Assembly (NCBI GenBank): GCA_035048495.1
Contig: CM068542.1
Span: forward strand, 42,871,109-42,935,108
DNA: 64,000 bases
Source of the DNA: Euptelea pleiosperma
Lineage: Eukaryota; Streptophyta; Magnoliopsida; Ranunculales; Eupteleaceae
Direction of reading: 5' to 3'
Shown piece after piece: positions 33,101 through 40,900 of this stretch. A program made the translations under genes and the position numbers. The notes under the pieces were generated by a model that was not told where the DNA came from, made no database searches, and worked only from the letters and a program-made list of their open reading frames with translations. Positions within the stretch are counted from its first letter, which is position 1. The number at the start of each line of letters is the position of its first letter.

Positions 33101-35022
33101 TTCAATGTCAACAATCATGCAAGGGCTGGAAATATGTAGCTACAAGTACAGTTCCAACTTGAGACTTGCATTGTTGGAGAGCTTGTCACATGCTTTGGAG
33201 TTAAATTTGATATTAGCTTGATTAGCATTAGCATTCAGGCTTAGTGGAAATCAATGGTCATTACAAAAGTGTAAGCGGTGATAAACAAAAGTTCTGAGAA
33301 GGACCACCACAACAGATTAACACTGGATGGTCCAAGTTTTAAAACATTGATAACACTGGGATATATAAGAAAGTTGAGGTGTGTCCCATTGAAGTCTTAC
33401 TTGAGATCCTTTCGCCCTCGACACTGGGAGGTGATTCACTCCATAAAATCATTCGCCAAACATGTGAGGAACCATGAACTTGGGTAAAGACAACGTTGAC
33501 GAGATTCACAAGATTAAACTTTTATTCAATGTCTTTACCAGGTTCACTCTGAGGCAAAATATGTAGCACTCTAGCAAAAGACTGAATTGAGAATTATTTT
33601 GCCGAAGATGAAGCCACGAAGCATCCTTTGGATATTGTGAATGTTCTTCCTTTCATTGAAGGCATAAATTTACCCTTATATCCATCAAGTACCATTGTTT
33701 TTTAAGATAATAATAATGGCATGGACGTGTTAGACACTCGTTAAGAGGAGAGGAACCACATAACCCACAAAGGCTCCAATTCAATGTAACTCTTTCAATT
33801 TCTACTTTTACATAGTCCGGGGTGTAGTTAATGTCATGTTGAAGAAACCGAATCTTCTGTAAAATTGTTATTTCTCTTCATCTGCATTAGGAAAAAAAAT
33901 TTGGCTCCGTACTTATATTCTTGCTCTTTAAATTAAATCCAGGTCAATCCATTGCTTGTCTACTGATTTGACATAAAATCAATTGGGTGCTTACAAGATT
34001 TTCCATCTCCAGGCAGATGTGCTTCTCAAAACAGCCTCCGAATGTCAACCAAGACTAAAGTTAACAAACACAAGAATTGATAAAGCACGTATGACTTAAC
34101 CATAAATTATGTTCCTCTACTGTATTTTTCCCATTTTTGTCTATCGAAACTCAAAAATCCACCACTGTAAATATGTATTCGTTTTCCATTAAAGTTGAAA
34201 TCTGTTTTATCAAATTAAAAGTAAAAGCCACCAAAATTGGAGACCAAAGAGAACAATTTCTTATATCTATACTCTTTAACTGTTTTTTCTTTTTTCTTTT
34301 TTGGATCTATTTGTAAAACCTATATGTCTATTTAACCGCAAAAATATGAAACACTCCTAGTTCGAGGATTTCTTCCGCTGTTACTACTACAAAATGTGGA
34401 ATTCTCTAGCAGAAGTGCGATAGAGCAAAAACAAAAAGATAAATACCTCAGCAATCGACGTCGCAACACTCAAGCCAGCCAATTCCTGCAAATAAATCCA
34501 CAACAATTTAATTCGAATCCCAATTACTGAGAAATAAAAATCGACACGACTTGACAGCAGCAACTAAAATAGAATCTTGAAATCTAACTGACCATCAACT
34601 GATCGATGCTAAACCCAAGAGGGCCCATGAGGATCTCATCAATCTCCGCCGCCTCTTTCTGCGAGAGATAAGACACGGAATCCGGACTCTGCAATTTCTC
34701 GAGAGATGAAACGACCTTATCTCCCATTTCTCTCCCGTTACCAGACCTCGAACAGAACCCACGAGTCACAGAACTCGAATGCAGACTCGAAAAACCCTAA
34801 TTGTTGTGTGGAAGTTAAATAGTCCGTTAAGTTAGTTACTGCAGAAAATCGAGAAACAAAAGAAAAAAAAAAATAAGAGGTTACCGCCGGAAGATATGGA
34901 GGGTTCCGGAGGGAGCGAAATGATTTGGAGGGAAAAGTTGGAGTTGGGGAGGGGATTTTGCTAACAAGGAATTTGGTGACGAGGCATGTCATTGCTCTTC
35001 TTTTGGTTCCCCATTGCAGCAT
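15102..35022 (-). CDS. PDX3: Bifunctional NAD(P)H-hydrate epimerase / pyridoxamine 5'-phosphate oxidase, plastid-targeted (14 exons, 544 aa)
   Basis: Makes pyridoxal 5'-phosphate in the B6 salvage pathway (FMN-dependent oxidase) and epimerises damaged NAD(P)HX; plant PDX3/PPOX1 fuses both domains. Exons on the minus strand: 35022-34885, 34796-34593, 34485-34447, 32881-32714, 32622-32517, 32139-31973, 31848-31606, 31356-31268, 31066-31016, 30837-30747, 18149-18045, 17968-17898, 15367-15272, 15168-15102. All joins are GT..AG and in phase; total 1635 nt. Residues 1 to about 70 are Ser/Thr/Arg-rich, transit-peptide-like. The YjeF_N domain (about 95-330) has GPGNNGGDG at 142-150 and [11 protein letters not shown] at 209-219. 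The oxidase domain (about 350-544) has [45 protein letters not shown] and SRLHDR, and ends RLAP. Arabidopsis PPOX1 is about 530 aa. Start chosen at Met1; Met11 and Met70 are also possible. The intron at 18150-30746 is 12,597 bp. Confidence 0.95.
15477..15588 (+). mobile_element. tRNA-derived SINE with 16-bp target duplication (in PDX3 intron 12)
   Basis: GCAATAGATTATGTCC flanks it on both sides (15461-15476 and 15589-15604). The head AACAGCTCAGTTGGTCACAT resembles a polymerase III A box, and GGGTTCAAGTCTC about 35 bp later a B box. It ends in an A-rich tail. 112 bp and opposite in strand to PDX3. Confidence 0.88.
15605..16630. other. PDX3 intron 12 sequence, possible LTR-like piece, no gene
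   Basis: 15840-16240 has an LTR-like look (T-rich stretch, then TAGTAGGAAAAGTTTGGGAA, then a long CT-rich tract), but I could not find ends, a primer-binding site or a target duplication. The rest is unremarkable. Confidence 0.3.
16631..16768. mobile_element. Foldback MITE in PDX3 intron 12
   Basis: The left arm GGAAATTACTATTTCAAGAG pairs with the right arm CTGGGAATAGTAATTCC. Inner arms GGAGCACCGATGTTTTT and AAAAACATTGGTGCTC also pair, so nearly the whole 138 bp folds. Confidence 0.75.
17410..17741. mobile_element. hAT-like MITE of the GAGGCG/GCCTC type
   Basis: Begins GTTAAAAAGGCAGAAGCAAG and ends GCACGCCTTTTTAAGAACG. Internal GAGGCATGAGGCAC and GTGCACCTCACTATGAG arms form inverted repeats. 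The same terminal style appears at 55671-56240 and near 53500-53690. No clear 8-bp duplication is visible here. Confidence 0.55.
19166..19336. repeat. 89-bp tandem duplication (two copies)
   Basis: Copy 1 is 19166-19254 and copy 2 is 19255-about 19336, both starting ACAAAGAACTCAATCAAATA. A diverged relative (ACAAAGAACTCAATCAAATG) is at about 23100, next to a primer-binding-site-like motif, suggesting an LTR origin. Confidence 0.85.
19978..21700. other. Unclassified repeat-like DNA in PDX3 intron 10
   Basis: 19990 starts TGTAAGACCCGGCCCAGCC, a start seen on some plant LTRs. 20810-21140 is unusually rich in GGATCC/GGATCT/ATCCAAAT words. Around 21470-21660 the minus strand has a TATAAATATT box followed by a leader-like stretch, suggesting a minus-strand LTR. 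I could not define ends for any of these. Confidence 0.3.
21936..22108. mobile_element. hAT-like MITE, perfect 8-bp target duplication
   Basis: 173 bp. Starts CAAGGTTTTAAATTTCGG and ends CTGAAATTTAAAACTTTG (inverted, two mismatches). ATTTTGAC is on both sides (21928-21935, 22109-22116). The interior is dense in CCGAAATTT words in both orientations. Confidence 0.9.
22423..22915. repeat. About 73-bp tandem duplication, first copy split by a MITE
   Basis: The unit reads TATTATTGGTCAATGAATTG, then TATAG, then TGCAAGGGTTTGCATTTCGG and on to CAGATGGGAAAA. Copy 1 is 22423-22451 plus 22799-22843 with a 339-bp MITE between. Copy 2 is about 22844-22915 and uninterrupted. Confidence 0.85.
22452..22790. 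mobile_element. hAT-like MITE, perfect 8-bp target duplication
   Basis: 339 bp. Starts CAAGGTTTAAAA and ends TTTTAAACATGG. GTATAGAC stands on both sides (22444-22451, 22791-22798). The interior is rich in AACGG/CGTTA words. The empty site survives in the second copy of the flanking tandem repeat. Confidence 0.92.
22980..23650 (-). mobile_element. Possible minus-strand LTR retroelement end with primer-binding site
   Basis: Revcomp of about 23025-23040 reads TTGCTATCAAAGCAAG, close to the tRNA-Met primer-binding-site family. The plus strand from about 23040 (TGTAACAAGATAAATCTC) would then be the LTR end. Only a short piece of internal region remains to the left. Right boundary unknown. Confidence 0.4.
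23723..24048. mobile_element. Third hAT-like MITE, imperfect target duplication
   Basis: Starts AATGGTTCAAAATC and ends ATTTAAAACCTTG, related to the ends of the MITEs at 21936 and 22452. Flanks AGTATGAT and GGTGTGAT match at 6 of 8 bases. The interior holds repeated CATCTCGTTCC / GGCCGAGACATCTCG words. Confidence 0.65.
25601..25622 (-). mobile_element. 22-bp micro-insertion, probable LINE 3' tail
   Basis: TAACAATCCCTAA (25588-25600) is repeated at 25623-25635. The inserted bases are poly-T followed by TTGATAAG, which reversed is the CTTATCAAAAAA end seen on LINEs in this window. It is read as an extreme 5' truncation. Confidence 0.7.
25793..26291 (+). mobile_element. 5'-truncated LINE with 17-bp target duplication
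   Basis: ATTATCGTACTTCATTT flanks it (25776-25792, 26292-26308). It encodes the zf-RVT tail: [20 protein letters not shown], then [18 protein letters not shown] and [10 protein letters not shown], with a stop at 26158-26160. The 3' end is poly-A (26284-26291). 499 bp, inserted into the Copia integrase region. Confidence 0.93.
27345..27450. repeat. AATT/ATTT simple repeat inside the solo LTR
   Basis: Runs of TTAA/AATT followed by ATTT units; low-complexity AT DNA. Confidence 0.85.
27935..28092. repeat. Minisatellite, three 52-54-bp units inside the solo LTR
   Basis: Units begin at 27935, 27989 and about 28041 with AGGCGTTGTCT and contain AGACCCCTTGGGGTT followed by AGTCCCCTAAAG. The third is shortened and diverged. 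Confidence 0.85.
29411..30375 (+). mobile_element. RTE-type LINE remnant (reverse transcriptase C-terminus)
   Basis: 29620-30320 reads, with frameshifts: [80 protein letters not shown]. This is the conserved end of plant RTE LINE polyproteins. 29416-29440 may be the separate A/T tail of another LINE. Degenerate. Confidence 0.8.
32393..32462 (+). mobile_element. RTE LINE 3'-end fragment plus (GT)n
   Basis: Reads [17 protein letters not shown] on the plus strand, the RTE terminus, then a GTGTGTGTGTG run. It sits in PDX3 intron 5 (32140-32516). Confidence 0.65.
32882..34446 (-). other. PDX3 intron 3, no element recognised
   Basis: 1,565-bp AT-rich intron with good GTATTT/TTTACAG ends. No gene or defined repeat seen. 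Confidence 0.6.
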
Positions 35023-35323
35023 CGTTTCATTGGGTTATAATGATTTGCATCTTCTCTGGTCTCCCTTCCGTAGATGTACTGGAAAAAATGACAAGGAAAG
35101 TAACTTTCTAGCGTCTCCACGGCTACAAGGCCAGGGGCCGATTTAAAGGTCTTTTACTGAAATACCCATGACACTTAAATTGGTTACATTAAGAACATAT
35201 GGGTAGTTTCGACTTTTCTGAGTTTTTTTTTTTTTTTTTGTCAAAAGAAATTTTCAGTCGCACCCAACGAATTGTGGATGGGGGCACCCCACACATTGTA
35301 GTTCAATTTGTTACTTAATGAAA

Positions 35324-35480
35324 GGGTCGGGCATTTTGGCGTACCTGCATAGAAGTTGAATCCATGGCTGATTTTTGGTGGGGTGATCTATATGGTGAGG
35401 AGATCATCCCCACCAAAAACCAGCCATTGATTCATCTTCTATTTGGGTACGCCAAAATGGGGGTTCCCCGAGCCCGACCC
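35324..35480. mobile_element. Mutator-like foldback MITE (GGGTCGGG family)
   Basis: 157 bp, nearly all paired: GGGTCGGGCATTTTGGCGTA against its inverted partner near the right end, and ATGGCTGATTTTTGGTGGGG against CCCCACCAAAAACCAGCCAT. Flanks TTAATGAAA and TTTATGAAA (9 bp, one mismatch). Sister copy at 60299. Confidence 0.85.
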
Positions 35481-35548
35481 TTTATGAAAATGCCTTCTCC
35501 AAGTTAGACTCAAGATCACCATGTGCAACTTCATGCAAGCATTCAGGG

Positions 35549-35866
35549 AGCCACATAGCACACTCTTGGAGGATCTTTGACTTGGATGATTGCCCAATAC
35601 ATAGGTGGATCTACAAAACAAAAATCAGCCTGATTAGTAATTTCTAGTAGCTGGATTTGAGTTATTCTCATAGGTTGATTTTAATGGTGGAAATTCGAGC
35701 ATTATTTGAGGTACAAAGATCGATCCAGAGGTTTGAAATCATTAATCAAACTGATTTTCGATTTATACCTAGGAATTGGAAAAACATCCATATGGTTAGA
35801 GTTATTCTAAGAGTGTGCCATGTGGCTCATATTGCGCACTGATATCAAAGTTATACTCTATACAAA
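35549..35866. mobile_element. AATCAGGCTGATT foldback MITE, left end lost
   Basis: Contains CAAAAATCAGCCTGATTAGT and ends CAAAGTTATACTC, the family's right end. The left terminal arm is missing or scrambled. Confidence 0.75.
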
Positions 35867-35912
35867 AAATACGTCTATTATTTGTCAACAAAACTGTCGG
35901 ATAGATTTTTAG

Positions 35913-36078
35913 AAAGGAAAATTCTATTTGCACCCCCACAAATTCTATTTGGGTGCTTTTGGCCGAAAATACCCTTAAGAGTTATAAAAAAAAAATCAAC
36001 ACCCCTCTTCGTCCCTTCCTTTCCACCTCTCTCTCCCTCTACACATCTCTCTCTGTCTCCCTCACCATCTAGGGCTTT

Positions 36079-36112
<34 letters not shown>

Positions 36113-36209
36113 GGGGTGTTTTTTTTTTGTCTAATGGGCTTTTTTGTCCAAAAGGTATCCAAATAGGGTGCTTTTGGAATTTGTGGAGGTGCAAATAGAA
36201 TTTCCCTTT
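35913..36209. mobile_element. Foldback MITE with TATTTGCACC arms
   Basis: The left arm AAAGGAAAATTCTATTTGCA pairs with the right arm TGCAAATAGAATTTCCCTTT; CCCCCACAAATT is the inner arm. The core has a GA microsatellite (36083-36109). It shares terminal arms with the element at 36383. Confidence 0.78.
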
Positions 36210-36382
36210 CAAAAAATAATGTCGACGAATGTTTAGTTTGGGTGCTCTCACAATTCAATGGGTGCGACTAAAATTTATCGTTTTCAATTCTCCATTGAAT
36301 TGCCACACCTTTCAGATTTGCCCCTCCAAGTTAGTCTTCCAGGATTGTCCCTTCGTTTGCTAAATTTTCAAGACTGTGCTAG

Positions 36383-36809
36383 GGGAAATTTATTTGCACC
36401 CCCACAAATTGTGAAAGCACCCGAGTAAAACTTCGCTAACTGCCCCAATGGCCGCCCCCAAGATGAGCCACGTGTCATACTTTTAGAGGATGATGACGGT
36501 ATGGATGTTTGCCCAATCCCTTGATGGGCCTACAGACCAAATATGAACCTAATTGATGATTTCAAACCTTTGGATCCTTGTACCCCAATAAGGGTCAATA
36601 ATGCTCAAATTCCTGCGATTCAAATCAACCCATGAAAATGACTCCATTCCAACGCTTATAAATCATTGATCAGGCAGATTTTTGGTTCATAGGCCCCATT
36701 TAGGGATTGGCCAAACATCCATCTCATTCTGTGGGCAGTCATGGGGGCAATCAGCAAAGTTTTATTCAGGTGCTTTCACAATTTGTGGGGGGTGCAAATA
36801 AAAATTCCC
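36383..36809. mobile_element. Extended foldback element: TATTTGCACC arms around an AATCAGGCTGATT core
   Basis: The outer arms GGGAAATTTATTTGCACCCC and GGGTGCAAATAAAAATTCCC pair. Inside, 36423-36767 is a full member of the other family (GAGTAAAACTTCGC.. to ..GCAAAGTTTTATTC). The arms stay collinear across the junction, so it behaves as one 427-bp palindrome. Confidence 0.8.
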
Positions 36810-37987
36810 AAAATGTTGATTATTCAGTTGATTGTGCTCTCTTTAATGGGAATGCTTAAGGGTAAAATCATAAGAAGGATTGTTCACATTTCCCAACTTT
36901 CCATGAGATGCCACCGTCTCTCTCATCTCCGCGTGGTTTTGTTTCTCGTTTCCCTGCTTTATAGAGGCGGTATGAGAAGATCTCTACCCACAGGGAGAGG
37001 TTCTAAAAGATATCGAACATAAGGGAGAGGTCTGAAAGACACTCGAAAGGAGAGAAAAAGCCTTCCTAGCTTGTTTCGATCAAATCATATCGTATGAGAG
37101 AGAGAGAGAGCCACCCGACCATAGGCGAGTACGAAGATCAGAACAAGTTTCAAACATCAGTGTCAAGATCGGACTAGGGAGAGGGAAGGTAGTCCCGATT
37201 TGGCAGCAGCAGCATTGCGTGCCGTTCCCAACTGGCCTATAATTGTTTTTCGCGGAATCACCACCGTCTTTGTTTGCTATTTGATTCCAGAAATGCCCTT
37301 GCAATATCTAATGATATTATAATACAAACAGGGCCATTTTGGCCACGGTAGTACTTACACCTGCCTTCACCGATCGTGATTATCTCGATTGAAGGCATTG
37401 ATTTTCTTCCCCCAAGTGGGACCCGTTTGAATGGTGGGTCCGAAACCATTACTACACGACGCTCCACAAGTTACCGAAATTAGTTCAGTAGAGACTTTCT
37501 CGTATACCGGCCAATCCCGAGGACTCCAAAAATCATAAAACACATAAAAAAGGAAAAAAGAAAAAGAGGGCAAAAAAGCTAGGGAAGTGCGTATGATACA
37601 CCCCCGCGCAGATTAAAAGAAGCCTCAGCATATGAACTACTATTCTTTTTTGCCTCTGGCCCCTGTTACTAACAGTTCGTTCTTTTTCTCTAATACGAGG
37701 TAAAAAAAGAGACCTCCTCCTTTCTGATTTGTGATTTCATAATTTCTTCTCTGAATGGTTGGACCATCGGATGTACATGCATCCATCACCCATCTCCTCT
37801 CCTCTGTTCCTCGTAACCAAAACCCTTCTCAGGTATCTCTCTCCCCCATTCCCTCTCTGTATATTACATTGCTATTGGTTTTATTTACCTCTGTGGTTTA
37901 CAGTGGTTTTGCCTTACTCATGTAATCTGAACCATTTGGTTTTATTTTACAGTTTCTGAAAGTAAAGTAGTTTCGAATTTAGATGAA
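36810..37987 (+). promoter_or_regulatory. UPL upstream region and 5' leader with a leader intron and overlapping uORF
   Basis: A (GA)n run is at 37092-37108. A probable 5'-UTR intron is 37833-37952 (GTATCTCT .. TTTTACAG). A 5-codon uORF (ATG at 37983, TAA at 37998-38000) overlaps the main start at 37988 in another frame. No TATA box is certain. Confidence 0.45.
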
Positions 37988-40900
37988 ATGGAAACCCTAA
38001 GATCGAGCTTGCCATCGCGACTGCGGCAGCTTTTATCTGGTGAAGGAACCGTTGTTCCCTCTCTGAAACTGGAGTCTGAGCCTGTGAGTTTCGATTTCTC
38101 GGTATTTGATTATTTTCGTGCGATTCTGAAGTTCGTGTTCGCTAGTTATTAATTAGAATTGTTGAAAAATTTGTCAGAGGATTCAATCGTTTTAAGTTAC
38201 AGAGAGTTGATTTGTTAGAGGGATTAGAATTTGAGTTTAATTTACTTGCTTCGTATTTTTTTCTTTACAGTTCTTCGGAGGTAGTATCAAAGCACTTTTG
38301 TTAATTGAGTTTATGTGTTGTGGCCAAATTTAAAGCCATATTATACATAAATGATTGATTTTTATTGGAGCTTTGATAATTGAATCGATCACTTGTTGTT
38401 GATTCAGTCTTATATGTTTGCGACTTATTCAGCGAAATAACTTCTGTTTTGAGGCTAGATTATTGCCTTAAGAAATCAAAATGCCTGAGTATTGGTGTAA
38501 GAAAAAGCTTTAGCTTAGAGATCAAGTGGTTGTATCACATAAGCACCATGATGAGGCCAATTCACTACTCTGTCTGAGTCATGTCTTGCATCTATTTTAT
38601 TGTGTAAAAGTTTATGTTTAAAAATAGATGTTCTTAGTTATGGTTTCCCAAACATGTCCAGTCTGCTTTGATGGTGTCGCTCTCAACGACCTCTACCCTG
38701 GATTATCGAAGGGGATTTCATAATCTATCACTTAATGTTATACTTTTTCCTGTGATAGTCTCCTCTGGATGTCAAGGCTGTTAATGCATCAATTCTATCT
38801 TGTTCTCAGGCATTTGACGTCCAACATTGTCATGTTTACTGATAACTTCGGATCATTTGGTTATCTCTAATATTACAGTACTTCTCCTCGACAAGTAGAA
38901 GTAAATTTCATTAAAATGAATGATATTTATGTCAGAGTTCTTAAAGTTATGCAAAGGCCTTAATGCCCTAGTGGTAGGTAGTTATAGAAGTGGCAAAATG
39001 AGGAATGATAACCCATTATCCATTTGTTGACTTCAATAGTACTCTTATATGCATAGCTCTGTGCGTATTCTGAAGGAGGTAATGGATTCTACTTCATAGC
39101 ATCAAAATGTTGGCTTTGATATCCAACATATGCAATATGACATGATCCTTATCACTACAAAGCACTCTATGGTATCTCTTGGTCTAAAAGTGTTTTCAAG
39201 GTTGCCAATCCTAATGTACATTTGCAGCTTCTTTCAACTTGAGCTTCAACCTATGTTACCCGGACACTTCAAAACGGATGTCATACCTGTGTTGGACTGT
39301 TTAGGTTTCATCCATCCCCTAGGAGGTGTTTCTTACCTGCATGGCTAAAAAATTCGGATTAATTTGGCAAAGTTTGTTCATAAATTGGAATTTTTAGGGC
39401 CCAAACCTAATTTGCTCATTTCAATTAATTTTGAAATAATTTTTGAACGGGGCCTCTTGTAGCCCTGGTGGTAACACGATACCGTCTCACTCTGAGCCAT
39501 TGGATATGTGAATAATAATATCATGAAAATTTGTTTATTCCAATCTTCATTGGTTTGCACCAAAGTGGTACTTAATTAAATTAACACCAAGTCTATGACA
39601 TTATGTACCCTTTTCTTTCCCATTCTTATTGTAATTTTTTTGAAAGACATAAAATGTGTCATGCATCATGCACTTTGACATTTAAAGAAAGATAAAACTA
39701 ACTATATGCCATCATTTCTCATAACACAATGGGCTTCATCAATTCATGACCACGTAAACGTCAATGGATCATGGATGCACCATACCTTATAAAACATCTT
39801 GTTCCCTTAAATTTTGATGTAGAACTTAGATGGCTAACAATTGGGAAAGAATCTATAGATCAGACAAGAAGAGTTGTACTCTATATAGATTAGGGTTCAC
39901 TCATTCTATAGACGGCCTGCAAAAAATTATCTAAATAACTCTCTGAGAACTGCCTATCAAAAGAATAAATCATTCAGGACTTTTAATATATATATATATA
40001 TATATATTTATTTATTTATTTATTTATTTTTATTCTTATATTTGTATGAACTACTTTTCCTCGTAAAATTCTCTCACGGGAAGAGGAACAAAGTTATTTT
40101 GGGGCATTTTTGGAATGCAAGACAATTTTCCTGTCATAAGGCAATATTGTCATGTGAGTTGCAATTCATGGTGTTTGGTTGGGAGAGGTGGGGAAACGGG
40201 TATTTTGGTCAAGTGTTCTCCATCTTCTACACAGGCAATTTCTATACAGAATTTTTAGGCAATTTCTACTGAGAAGCTGAGAGAGACCTCAACAAAACAT
40301 AAAAATTTGATCTTCGACGGTCATAGAGATGACCTCTTTGCCACGGAGAAGGACAAGATCAAGGGTTTTACGTTCTTGGTACTCTTTGTTCTTCCTACCT
40401 TTGACAGATGGGACTTGCAAAACTTCTCGCAATCACCGAGAACGAGGTTCATGTGGCAATCGAAGGCTAGGAACTTTTGGCAAAACTCTCTATTTAGCAA
40501 TCTGTTGGAGTTGCAGAAATTAGGGTTTTGTTTTAAGAAAAGGTAAGGATTCGTGGTGGAAATGAAGATGGTTTTCTCTGAGAGGTAGTAAGAGAATAAA
40601 GTGTAGAGAATGAAGTTCATTTGGCAATCGAGCTCATATATATAGAAGCTGAAGTGGTTCATCTTTTTCAACATCATTTATATGGGTAATATGTTCCATC
40701 CATAATAGCATTTTTTTGGCCAGAAGGCCACCTTGGATAAAATCTTAACAATGGAGCATTCGATTTATCGACATAAGTTCATGTTTTACATGTGTTTTCC
40801 TTATAAAAATAGTAGCGAAACGGTTGATCATCTTCTTATCCGTCGTGCCTTCACATCTCAGGTTTGCCATTACCTTTCTAGGCATTTGGATTATATTGGT

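Larger units (their letters stand above)
35248..36279. mobile_element. Composite foldback element with outer arms enclosing three MITEs
   Basis: The outer left arm TTTTCAGTCGCACCCAACGA (about 35251) pairs with the outer right arm GGGTGCGACTAAAATTTATC (about 36260-36279); the ends AATTGTG/CACAATT also pair. Inside lie the elements at 35324, 35549 and 35913, so it is a nest. Confidence 0.6.
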
